From Vibrio sp. SNU_ST1 (GTDB lineage: Bacteria; Pseudomonadota; Gammaproteobacteria; Enterobacterales; Vibrionaceae), in assembly GCF_030563405.1 (NCBI RefSeq), contig NZ_CP130748.1, positions 620,001 to 684,000 on the forward strand: a stretch of DNA of 64,000 bases, given 5' to 3'. Positions 49,993 to 58,223 of the stretch are shown here, piece after piece. Below the pieces are notes generated by a model. It was not told the origin of the DNA. It did no database searches and saw only the letters and a list, made by a program, of their open reading frames with translations. The translations under genes and the position numbers were made by a program. Position 1 is the stretch's first letter. Every line of letters starts with the position of its first letter.

Positions 49993-51299
49993 CCTCGGTA
50001 AAGCAGCAAGCTGGAGTGGCTACGTTGTTAATCACATCTGTTTTAGTATTGAGTGCTTTAATTGTTACTTTGGGCACCTATCGCAGTATTTTTCATCAAA
50101 TTAAGGTCGCGCAGAATGAAGTTCAAGTCCGCAAAGCTCATTGGAACGCCGAGGCTGGTTTGGAGTGTGGTTTTACCTATATAGCTGAAAATGATCTCAC
50201 GGCTATTCCCAATGATTTAATGAATCACTGTCAGCAGTCGAAAGTCCTTACGTTGAAATCAGATAACCTAACACCGAATATATTGGTGTCGAGTGCTCAC
50301 TATTTATCCCTGAACAAAGAGATAAATTTTAACAATTCGTCGGGGCTAGGGGCGATGCAAACCAATTCGAGTTTGGAGTTTATTTCTGATCACAATATCG
50401 ATATTACCCCAGATATTAGTCTTACTGCGGTCGGTGGTATTAACGAATGTGTGTCTGTTCGGTTCTTAGATAGTGTGATCTATAAAAACCAAGGCGGCGG
50501 GCGTTTAAAGACAATCACACCTACGGGCGGTACCCTTCCTTTTCCTACCTTTGAGTCTTGCCAACCGACAACCGATATTAACCGCAATGCAACCATTGAT
50601 TCAGTTGGGTCATTGCCTTCAAATGCTTTTCAATCAGATTTCAAATTTGACCCAGCCATCGATACTTTCTCTAATTACTTTGGGGTATCTAAAACGTCAG
50701 AAAATATTGACCAGATTAAGCGTGATTATCATGTGATTGACCTTATTGACAGGACTGTATCTCCCCCCAAGCACATTGATTTAGTCAATGGAAAGTATCA
50801 AGGCAATAAGTGTAGCCAAGCGATTAATAATGCCTTTGCTAGTGGCAAAGAGAAGGTATGGGTGATAGGTGATTGCGTGGTCTATCACCCACCAATTAAT
50901 GTGGTAGAACCTATCCCCGGTGTTATTACTCCACGTTCATTAGTGATTCAAGATGGCATCGTTGCGAACGGTAATGCAAGTGTGTTTGATGGCTCCTTTT
51001 ATCACCTAAATGATATGAGCATATACGACGAACCAGCCTCCCCTGATGTTGATACGGACCTGTTGAGCGGCTTATGGACCAAAGTTCCAAATACGATACC
51101 TATCGCCGGCTTAGTGCAGAGCAATTCGGTTTATATTGGATTTGCTTCTTTTTTTCCCAAGGGAGGAATGTTCTTTGATTCAGTTGGCGGGCTATCGACA
51201 ATTCAAGGTTCGATAAACTTAGATTACACAGGGGAATACAACCCCCATAGTGTTCCTTTGAAAGCCAAATGGAAGAAAGGATCATGGAGTGACTTATAA
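49989..51299 (+). CDS. PilX-like type IV pilus assembly protein
   Basis: 436 residues. The start ATG overlaps the pilW stop by the sequence ATGA. The N-terminus is a pilin-type helix (QQAG|VATLLITSVLVLSAL), but no Glu stands at +5, as in PilX/GspK proteins that cap pilus tips. The long C-terminal part is rich in Asn, Ser and Pro, has several Cys, and is larger than usual PilX. Family assignment rests on position between PilW and PilV and on the N-terminus. Confidence 0.7.
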   Translation: MTSVKQQAGVATLLITSVLVLSALIVTLGTYRSIFHQIKVAQNEVQVRKAHWNAEAGLECGFTYIAENDLTAIPNDLMNHCQQSKVLTLKSDNLTPNILVSSAHYLSLNKEINFNNSSGLGAMQTNSSLEFISDHNIDITPDISLTAVGGINECVSVRFLDSVIYKNQGGGRLKTITPTGGTLPFPTFESCQPTTDINRNATIDSVGSLPSNAFQSDFKFDPAIDTFSNYFGVSKTSENIDQIKRDYHVIDLIDRTVSPPKHIDLVNGKYQGNKCSQAINNAFASGKEKVWVIGDCVVYHPPINVVEPIPGVITPRSLVIQDGIVANGNASVFDGSFYHLNDMSIYDEPASPDVDTDLLSGLWTKVPNTIPIAGLVQSNSVYIGFASFFPKGGMFFDSVGGLSTIQGSINLDYTGEYNPHSVPLKAKWKKGSWSDL

Positions 51300-51738
51300 A
51301 AATTCAGGCTTTAGCTTGATAGAGGTCCTGATCTCTTTTCTATTGATCGGTATCGCTTCGCTAGGGCTGGTTAAGCTACAGGTTTATGCAGAACAAAAAT
51401 CGGATTACGCGCTGCACAGTGTAGAAGCGCTTCATTTTGCTGAAAGGCAGATGGAGTATTATCGAACTCGTGTATCGGATATGGGGGGAGCTGTAGGGTT
51501 AATCCTTTTTACGGATCTCAATCAAGCGGATTACTGTCGCAATGCGACAAGTTCGGATCCTTTATCTGGTTTGTCGGGCTCTGGGTATACGATGAGCTGT
51601 GAGGTGACAAATGCCAGTGGTGCCTTGTCTCACGCTTTGAAAAACATTACGGTGACTGTTGCATGGCAAGATCGCATGAACCGTGCGCAAAGTATTCGCC
51701 TCGAAACTATGCTCTCCAAATACAGTGAGTTTGATTGA
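51289..51738 (+). CDS. pilV: Minor pilin PilV-like
   Basis: 149-residue prepilin with signal SG|FSLIEVLISFLLIGIASLG (Glu at +5). The GTG start at 51289 overlaps the end of the upstream gene by 11 bases. The C-terminal part has a Cys pair (DYCRNATSS, SCEVTNAS). Last gene of the pilin cluster; no clear intrinsic terminator follows. Confidence 0.82.
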   Translation: MTYKNSGFSLIEVLISFLLIGIASLGLVKLQVYAEQKSDYALHSVEALHFAERQMEYYRTRVSDMGGAVGLILFTDLNQADYCRNATSSDPLSGLSGSGYTMSCEVTNASGALSHALKNITVTVAWQDRMNRAQSIRLETMLSKYSEFD

Positions 51739-52035
51739 TCTATTAAGCAAACGTTTACTGTATGCCAAGCCCCACGCTTCTCCCTTACTGATAGTTTTCA
51801 CTCCTCGGACATTGTTTACGTGCCAGTTAAAACCCTGTATATGGAATGGTGTTTTTTGTGTTTTTATATTGTTGCTGTTGTACGGTATTTTTGCAAAATA
51901 TGTCTCCATTTATGGAAAATGATGTGGAACCTTGTGCTTTTTAACAGCGACTTTAATAGAATATGTGCTGTACCAATAGGCCATGGTCAAAACTTATATT
52001 AGGCCTAAACAAACAACATCACATATGGAGTTACC
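51739..52035. other. Intergenic region after the pilin cluster
   Basis: About 300 bases with no gene I can support; short frames on both strands have no family features. It should hold the promoter of the AbgT transporter gene. ATAGGCC and TTAGGCC are seen near 51977-52010. Confidence 0.4.
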
Positions 52036-53598
52036 ATGAGTAACCAAGCCGTAAAAAAAGCACCATCGACTGATAAGATCAGTGGTATGGACCGCTTTCT
52101 AAACTTCATTGAACGCGCCGGCAACAAAATTCCAGATCCAGCAATTCTGTTCTTCTGGGCTCTAGTTATTGTATGGGTAGCATCTGCACTTTTATCGAAC
52201 CTTTCATTCGACTTAATCAACCCTCAAACGGGTGCTGCTCTTGAAGTAAACAACCTACTTACTGGTGAAGCGCTTGCTAGCTTCCTAGCGAATATGGTTA
52301 CCACGTTCACAGGCTTCGCACCGCTAGGCATCGTACTTGTTGCTATGCTAGGTGTTGGCGTTGCTGACTCTTCAGGCTTCATTACGACTGGCCTTAAGAA
52401 GATGCTTAACTTCACGCCAGCTAAGCTACTAACGCCAATGCTAATTCTTGTTGCTATCGTGTCTCACACAGCAGCAGATGCAGGTTACGTTCTAGTAATC
52501 CCTCTTGGCGGTATCATCTTCCACGCAGCGGGTCGTCACCCTCTAGCGGGTATTGCAGCAGCGTTTGCTGGTGTATCAGGTGGTTTCTCAGCGAACTTCA
52601 TTCCTTCTGGTATTGATCCGCTACTAGCCGGTTTCACTCAAACAGCGGCAAACGTTCTTGACCCTGCATATGTGATTAACCCTCTAGCGAACATCTTCTT
52701 TACTGGTTTGTCTTCAATTCTAATTGTGGCAATTGGTTGGTACGTTACAGAGAAAATCATCGAGCCTCGCCTTGCTAATACGCCTGTAGATGAAGATGCA
52801 GAACAAGCACCTGATCTAGGTACGTTCACAGCCATTGAATCTAAAGCATTCAAATTCGCAGGTTGGGCAATGGTTGCAGGTATTGGTCTGCTTATCGCGG
52901 CTCTAATGCCTGAAAACTCAGCACTTCGTTCGCCTGAAGGTGAGTTAACGGCGTTCTCAGCACCAGTAATGAAGTCTATCGTTCCTCTGATCTTCATCCT
53001 GTTTATTATTCCGGGTATCGTTTACGGCCGTGTAGCGGGTACATTCAAGAATAGTAATGATGTTATCAAAGCAATGTCTGAGACGATGGCAACGATGGGC
53101 GCATACATTGTAATGTCGTTCTTCTGTGCTCAGTTCTTATCAGCATTTGCTCAATCAAACATCGGTACTATGCTGGCACTTTACGGTGCAGAAGGCTTGA
53201 AAGCGATGGACCTTCCAGGTGAAGCAACGGTTGTTGGTATGATTCTACTAACGGCTTCAGTTAACCTTCTTGTCGGTTCTGCTTCAGCTAAGTGGGCTCT
53301 TATTGGTCCAATCTTAGTTCCTATGTTAATGGTTGTGGGTATCTCTCCTGAGCTATCTCAAGCGGCTTACCGTGTAGGTGATTCAGTGTCTAACATCATC
53401 TCTCCACTAATGGTGTTCTTCCCACTGGTTGTTGTTTACTGTCAACGTTACGTTAAGTCGACAGGTATCGGTACTCTAGCTTCTCTAATGATGCCATTCT
53501 CGATTGCTATGCTAATCGGTTGGTCTATCTTCTTGCTAGGTTACTGGGCTCTTGGTATCCCGCTAGGTATCCAAGCTCCTTACACTTACACAATGTAA
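52036..53598 (+). CDS. AbgT-family transporter
   Basis: 520-residue inner-membrane protein, about nine or more helices, of the AbgT family (p-aminobenzoyl-glutamate importers; some members export sulfa drugs). The family blocks KIPDPAILFFWALV, SHTAADAGYVLVIPL, NFIPSGIDPLLAGFTQ and GSASAKWALIGPILVPM are present. Substrate cannot be read from sequence. Confidence 0.92.
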   Translation: MSNQAVKKAPSTDKISGMDRFLNFIERAGNKIPDPAILFFWALVIVWVASALLSNLSFDLINPQTGAALEVNNLLTGEALASFLANMVTTFTGFAPLGIVLVAMLGVGVADSSGFITTGLKKMLNFTPAKLLTPMLILVAIVSHTAADAGYVLVIPLGGIIFHAAGRHPLAGIAAAFAGVSGGFSANFIPSGIDPLLAGFTQTAANVLDPAYVINPLANIFFTGLSSILIVAIGWYVTEKIIEPRLANTPVDEDAEQAPDLGTFTAIESKAFKFAGWAMVAGIGLLIAALMPENSALRSPEGELTAFSAPVMKSIVPLIFILFIIPGIVYGRVAGTFKNSNDVIKAMSETMATMGAYIVMSFFCAQFLSAFAQSNIGTMLALYGAEGLKAMDLPGEATVVGMILLTASVNLLVGSASAKWALIGPILVPMLMVVGISPELSQAAYRVGDSVSNIISPLMVFFPLVVVYCQRYVKSTGIGTLASLMMPFSIAMLIGWSIFLLGYWALGIPLGIQAPYTYTM

Positions 53599-53649
53599 GA
53601 TAAGTAAAGCTAAGCAATAGAAGCAAAAATCAGTAAGATAAAATCATCG

Positions 53650-53680
53650 AAGCCCGCACCGAAATGTGCGGGCTTTTTTT
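53650..53680 (+). terminator. Terminator of the AbgT gene
   Basis: Nine-pair stem AGCCCGCAC/GTGCGGGCT with a CGAAAT loop and seven T residues. Confidence 0.93.
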
Positions 53681-53697
53681 CACTATTTTTTTCGTTA

Positions 53698-53761
53698 TTT
53701 TGTTATATCCCAGACTTTTTATATCCAAAACTTTCTATATCCAAAACTTTTTATACCCACA
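53698..53761 (+). repeat. 16-bp tandem repeat
   Basis: Three full units with the core ACTTTTTATATCCAAA at 53714, 53730 and 53746, preceded by a partial unit (TTATATCCCAG). Sits in the upstream region of the CorC-like gene. Confidence 0.8.
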
Positions 53762-53832
53762 ATAAACGCACTCAGCTTATACTCCGGATTACGGCTAATT
53801 GTTGGCCGGTAAATTTAGGAAATCCAAGCCAC

Positions 53833-55122
53833 ATGAAAATTCTGCTTTTAGTAGGGTTAATTGTTTTAAATGGTCTGTTTGCCATGTCAGAGATTGCACT
53901 GGTAGCAGCAAAAAATAGTCGGCTGAAACGCTTAGCCGAAAAACATCGCTCCGCTCAGGTTGCTCTAGAACTCAAAGAAAACCCAACCCGCTTCCTCTCT
54001 ACAATCCAAATCGGTATCACGGTAATCGGCCTACTCAGCGGTATCGTGGGTGAGGCTACGTTATCAGCTCCACTTGCGGTTCAACTTGAACTGTGGGGAC
54101 TCGATCCAACACAAGCGAATATCCTGTCTACCGCGGTAGTCGTTGTTGGTATTACTTACTTCGCGATTGTTGTGGGTGAGTTGGTACCAAAACGTTTTGC
54201 TCAATCTCAAGCTGAAAACATTGCTGTGCTAGTCGCGCTGCCTATCTTCTGGTTATCTAAAATTGCGACGCCGTTTGTGTTTGCGTTGTCGGCTTCTACG
54301 GAAGGTATTCTCAAGTTAATGGGACGTGGTGGCGAAGAAGACAGTGTGACTGAAGATGATATTCATGCACTCGTGAAAGAAGGCTCGGAATCTGGTGTGA
54401 TTGAACGTGGCGAGCAAGAGATGATTCGTAATATCTTGCAGCTTGATGACCGTCTGGTGAGCTCTTTAATGACTCCACGTCGAGACGTCGACTTTCTGGA
54501 TATTAGCCAACCGGTTGAGCAGATATTAAAAAAACTACGCAGTTCAAAGCATAGTGTATTTCCATTGTGCCAAGATCACCTCAATAAAGTGGTCGGTACG
54601 GTGTCAGCCAAAGCCTTATTGAATCAGGCGGGCAATTTAAATATTCAAGTGATCATGGGGCTATCTCGCTCTCCGATTTATGTTCCTGAATCGATGAAGG
54701 CTTTACGTCTGCTTGGCTATTTTAAAGAGTCGGGTACAGAGATGGCATTCATTGTTGATGAATATGGCGATGTTCAAGGCCTTGTGACTCATTACGATAT
54801 CCTAAAGGCGATTGCTGGTGAGTTATCGAACAACCCTAAAGATCTTTGGACAGAGCAAGTGGAAGACGGTTTATTAGTGGATGGATTAATCCCTATCAGT
54901 GAGCTGAAAAATCGTTTAGAGCTGTCGGATTTTGAGGGTGAAACCGAGAGTTTTCAAACGTTAAATGGCCTTGTGACTTGGCTAATTGGACGCTTGCCGG
55001 ATACTGGCGAAGTTGTTCAATACCAGCAGTGGCAGTTTGAAATTATCTCGGTCGAGAATAATCGCATTGTGAGTATCAAAGCGACGCGAATAGCCGATGA
55101 CATAGAAGGTGCCAATAGCTAG
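53833..55122 (+). CDS. CNNM/CorC-type membrane protein (hemolysin family)
   Basis: 429 residues: DUF21/CNNM transmembrane domain (about 1-175, NGLFAMSEIALVAAKNSRL), two CBS domains (about 205-330, LMTPRRDVDFLD, AFIVDEYGDVQGLVTHYD) and a C-terminal CorC_HlyC domain (about 345-425). Family members move Mg2+/Co2+ or affect polyamine balance (YtfL). The old name hemolysin is misleading. No partner genes near. Confidence 0.9.
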   Translation: MKILLLVGLIVLNGLFAMSEIALVAAKNSRLKRLAEKHRSAQVALELKENPTRFLSTIQIGITVIGLLSGIVGEATLSAPLAVQLELWGLDPTQANILSTAVVVVGITYFAIVVGELVPKRFAQSQAENIAVLVALPIFWLSKIATPFVFALSASTEGILKLMGRGGEEDSVTEDDIHALVKEGSESGVIERGEQEMIRNILQLDDRLVSSLMTPRRDVDFLDISQPVEQILKKLRSSKHSVFPLCQDHLNKVVGTVSAKALLNQAGNLNIQVIMGLSRSPIYVPESMKALRLLGYFKESGTEMAFIVDEYGDVQGLVTHYDILKAIAGELSNNPKDLWTEQVEDGLLVDGLIPISELKNRLELSDFEGETESFQTLNGLVTWLIGRLPDTGEVVQYQQWQFEIISVENNRIVSIKATRIADDIEGANS

Positions 55123-55252
55123 CGATCCGCCTAACCAGTAAGCGGCTATTGTTCATTGTCTCTTATCTCTTTATTGTTCATTATCACGAAGATTAGGTAT
55201 GCTTCACCGCATACCTATTTTCGTTTTTATCCTTTGTTTTCTGGAGATACCT

Positions 55253-55837
55253 TTGTCAGATCATCAATTCACCCCTCAAGATGAAATCTTCATGCGACGC
55301 GCCATCGAGGTAGCTAAGCAAGCAGAGAAAGAGGGAGAGGTTCCCGTTGGTGCTGTACTAGTGAAAGATGGAGAGATTATCTCAGAAGGATGGAATCGCT
55401 CGATTGGCAGCCACGATGCGACGGCACATGCAGAAATCGAAACCTTGCGTAAAGCAGGTCAAGCCTTGGAAAACTATCGCTTACTTGATACCACTTTATA
55501 CGTCACGCTAGAGCCTTGCCCAATGTGCGCGGGTGCCTTGCTACACAGCCGAGTAAAGCGCATTGTATTTGGGGCTCCTGACTTAAAAGCCGGGTCGGCG
55601 GGGACGGTGTTAAACCTCTTTGAAAGCCAAGCTTCATACCACTATGCCGATGTTGAGCATGGCTTATTAGAAGCAGAGTGTCGCGAGCAGTTACAGGCGT
55701 TTTTCAAGCGCCGTAGAAAAGAGATCAAAGAGAAGCGAAAGCAAGAGCGTCTGTTGGAAGAGCAGCGTTTAGAATCCGATAAGGCAAGTAACAAGAATAA
55801 CGTCAGTAACAAGAACAAGGTCTGTAACAACAAATAG
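55253..55837 (+). CDS. tadA: tRNA-specific adenosine deaminase TadA
   Basis: Deaminates A34 to inosine in tRNA-Arg(ACG). The zinc site is HAEIETLRKAG and PCPMCAGALLHSR. I choose TTG 55253 (MSDHQFTPQDEIFMRRAIEVA), with CTGGAG seven bases upstream; an ATG at 55199 would add an implausible hydrophobic leader. The 194-residue product has an extra Lys/Glu/Asn-rich tail (SNKNNVSNKNKVCNNK) beyond the family core. Confidence 0.94.
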   Translation: MSDHQFTPQDEIFMRRAIEVAKQAEKEGEVPVGAVLVKDGEIISEGWNRSIGSHDATAHAEIETLRKAGQALENYRLLDTTLYVTLEPCPMCAGALLHSRVKRIVFGAPDLKAGSAGTVLNLFESQASYHYADVEHGLLEAECREQLQAFFKRRRKEIKEKRKQERLLEEQRLESDKASNKNNVSNKNKVCNNK

Positions 55838-55898
55838 CAGCAAGCTTTCGGCACTCTCAATCGCAAGAGTGCCAAGTAAACTTACTTGGTCATTACTT

Positions 55899-56033
55899 TT
55901 ACTCAGCAATCATCTGCATGAAAGCACGGTTGCGCCAAATGATCTTCTTCTTATTATTTGAAAGCATACGCTTACGACGGTTGGCAGCAACGGTCTTATC
56001 AAGGCGTTTCGATTTCAGTTTGTTCTTCATCAT
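55899..56033 (-). CDS. Small basic protein of 44 residues
   Basis: ATG at 56033 (a second ATG follows at 56030) opens a 44-codon frame ending at 55899. The product is very basic: MMKNKLKSKRLDKTVAANRR at the N-terminus, then KRMLSNNKKKIIWRNR. TAGGAAATCG stands about ten bases before the ATG, a fair ribosome site. Convergent with tadA; a GGCACTCT/AGAGTGCC stem at 55850-55873 lies between the two genes. No family is recognised; a ribosomal or nucleic-acid-binding role is only a guess from charge. Confidence 0.6.
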   Translation of the reverse strand: MMKNKLKSKRLDKTVAANRRKRMLSNNKKKIIWRNRAFMQMIAE

Positions 56034-56287
56034 TTCAACGATTTCCTATTTGTCGTCTGGCTTTGTAATTATGACTTCAGTTTTAATTATAGTAGTTATT
56101 TGTTTATAAGCTCTGCCACGAACTTAGCGTTAGCTTTCTGAACCAGTATCGTGATGGCTAAGAGTTGAATGCCACCGAGCATTATGTCGCTTATGGTGTG
56201 ACGTTATAAAGTTCGATTGTTACTGCAATATGACACACTGGATATCACAGGCGTTTTGTTTGTTTTGATCATTTATCGTGATGCAAT

Positions 56288-56322
56288 AAAAAAGAGCAAT
56301 GCTAAATGGCATTGCTCTTTTT
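56288..56322. terminator. Terminator of mltF
   Basis: Stem AAAAGAGCAATGC/GGCATTGCTCTTTT with a TAAAT loop. On the minus strand it lies directly after the mltF stop and ends in a T run. Confidence 0.9.
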
Positions 56323-56325
56323 CTG

Positions 56326-57894
56326 TTATTTGGAAGACTCTGCGTCGTTCACTGCGGATTCAGCCTCACTGATTGTTGATTCAGCATCTGAAACCTCTAG
56401 CGGTGGGATAACTACCAAACCTTCAAGGCTCGCTTCTTCCTCTTTATTACGCTTATTTACATGGCCAATAATGCTCTGATAATAACGGCGAATGTTCTCG
56501 ACGTAATTCCTTGCTTCATCACCACGCGCATACCCGTAACGAGTTTTGCTGTAGTACTTCTTCTGTCTTAGCAGAGGAAGTCTGTCTTTCACATCACCCC
56601 AAGCATCAGGATCTCCGCCTTGTGCTTTGGTTAAGCGACGAGCATCCATCATGTGCCCGTAACCTACGTTATATGAGGCAAGCGCAAACCAGATCTTCTC
56701 GTGTTGAGTGATTGAATCTGGTACTCGATTCACGATACGTCGCAGGTATTCAACACCGCCTTGTACCGACTGTTTCGGGTCGAGACGATTGGTTACACCA
56801 ACGCTCTTCGCAGTAGGCAGTGTCAACATCATCATGCCTCTAACACCCGTTGGAGAGCGCGCGACCGGGTTCCAGTGTGACTCTTGGTATGCCAAAGCTG
56901 CAATCAAGCGCCAGTCAAATTCTTGTGAGTACTTCTGAAACAGCGGAGACCATTTTGGCAGCTTGCTATCCAATGCGCGGATAAATGCACGAGTATCAAC
57001 GTAATCAAAGGTGCCGATATGGCCGATGTATTTTTCTTCCAGTGAAGCCAGTTCACCAGACTGTTTTAGGTTACCAAAGAACTCAATCAGTAATGCATAA
57101 AGGCTTTCATCTTCAGACTTTTGTAAATACCAAGAGATAGGTTGATCTTCTGTCAGCTCAAAAGCTAAGGCTACGTCTGGGTATAAACGTTGTGCGAGCG
57201 ACAACTCAATCGAGTCCGCAACAGTAAACAAGCGCTCACCAGTAGAGACTTCCTTTAGCAGGTCGTTGATGTCAGCATTACCTATTGCATCATAGATAAA
57301 GTCATCGTGCTTGTTCTGGATCTGTTTTAGCGTTGGCTCAAAGTGTGAGTCCTTCACTACCACCAAAGATGGCGTCAATGTTTCGGTAGATGCAGGCTCT
57401 TCTGATTCAGTTTGTGCTTTTACGAAATCAGCTTGACGCTTATTCTCGAACTTGATCAGTTGTTGAAGGTTTCTTGGGCGCCACTGTCCTTTTTTATACA
57501 CCACTTGTTGGCTTACATAGTAATAGGCGGGCGCGGCGCGATAAGCGCGTGTCAGGTTATTGTTTTGCGTTAACCCTGTCGCGATAAGATCGATCTCGCC
57601 TTTCTTTAAGGCTGGGAATAGGCCGGATAAACGATAAGCGGGTTTAATCTCAAGCTGTACACCAAGCTCCTGCGCAAATTCACGAGCTAACTCGTAATCC
57701 AAACCAGCAGGGCCATCGGGACCAATGTAATAAGAGAGTTGGTTATTTAGGGTGCCGACGCGAAGAACGCCTCGCTCTCGTATCTGCTCAAGGACACTTT
57801 TAGGTTCTGACTCAATCTGGCATCCAGCCAACCCAACTAGGGCAATGGCAAGCAGAAGGAACTTAGACGAAAAGATGAGCGTAAATTTAGGCAT
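56326..57894 (-). CDS. mltF: Membrane-bound lytic murein transglycosylase F
   Basis: 522-residue outer-membrane lipoprotein that cuts peptidoglycan glycan strands. The signal has lipobox LAGC (Cys near residue 25). The N-terminal half is an amino-acid-binding-protein-like module (VLRVGTLNNQLSYYIGPDG), the C-terminal half a SLT domain with catalytic Glu in ALAYQESHWNP and the SPTGVRGMMMLT and ASYNVGYGH motifs. A Glu/Ser/Asp-rich tail ends the protein. Start ATG 57894; divergent from purL. Confidence 0.96.
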   Translation of the reverse strand: MPKFTLIFSSKFLLLAIALVGLAGCQIESEPKSVLEQIRERGVLRVGTLNNQLSYYIGPDGPAGLDYELAREFAQELGVQLEIKPAYRLSGLFPALKKGEIDLIATGLTQNNNLTRAYRAAPAYYYVSQQVVYKKGQWRPRNLQQLIKFENKRQADFVKAQTESEEPASTETLTPSLVVVKDSHFEPTLKQIQNKHDDFIYDAIGNADINDLLKEVSTGERLFTVADSIELSLAQRLYPDVALAFELTEDQPISWYLQKSEDESLYALLIEFFGNLKQSGELASLEEKYIGHIGTFDYVDTRAFIRALDSKLPKWSPLFQKYSQEFDWRLIAALAYQESHWNPVARSPTGVRGMMMLTLPTAKSVGVTNRLDPKQSVQGGVEYLRRIVNRVPDSITQHEKIWFALASYNVGYGHMMDARRLTKAQGGDPDAWGDVKDRLPLLRQKKYYSKTRYGYARGDEARNYVENIRRYYQSIIGHVNKRNKEEEASLEGLVVIPPLEVSDAESTISEAESAVNDAESSK

Positions 57895-58031
57895 CAAAAT
57901 GAAATCTCGAAAAGTGGAAGCCCCTTTATACCAAACCCCGCAAGGCTGGCAAAGCAGGTTTATTTAAACAGTTGTAAAAGTGCTGATAAATGCAGCAAAA
58001 GTACCATTTACGCAGAAAGATAAAAAAAATC

Positions 58032-58047
58032 ACGCAAACGGTTGCTT
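58032..58047 (+). promoter_or_regulatory. PurR operator upstream of purL
   Basis: ACGCAAACGGTTGCTT matches the PurR consensus at all fixed positions. It lies about 30 bases before the TATAAT at 58077-58082, so repression by PurR with hypoxanthine or guanine is expected. Confidence 0.85.
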
Positions 58048-58053
58048 TTGGTG

Positions 58054-58082
58054 TTACGTCACAAAAAGAAATGCTTTATAAT
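58054..58082 (+). promoter_or_regulatory. Sigma-70 promoter of purL
   Basis: A perfect -10 TATAAT at 58077-58082 with a weak -35 (TTACGT, 58054-58059) 17 bases upstream, giving a leader of about 130 bases. Confidence 0.7.
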
Positions 58083-58094
58083 GCGCTCGCATTG

Positions 58095-58190
58095 AAGAGG
58101 TGGAATCGGCATAGGTTTGGCAACCTTCGGGAATAGCTTCGAAGAAAACAGTTAGGTTGTTCCTATAACCCACTGAATTTATTCCAATAC
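58095..58190 (+). promoter_or_regulatory. Folded leader of purL mRNA
   Basis: Nested stems can be drawn in order: GTGG 58100-58103 with CCAC 58170-58173; ATAGG 58111-58115 with CCTAT 58162-58166; CAACC 58121-58125 with GGTTG 58155-58159; and an inner CTTCG/CGAAG at 58125-58144. No T run follows, so it is not a plain terminator. No known riboswitch consensus was recognised. Confidence 0.5.
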
Positions 58191-58223
58191 TACCTTAATC
58201 AACTGCATAAGAGACCTAAGCAC

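Noticed and set aside
51562..52002. Several overlapping small frames after pilV
   Set aside because: They overlap pilV or each other in different frames and have no ribosome sites or family features.
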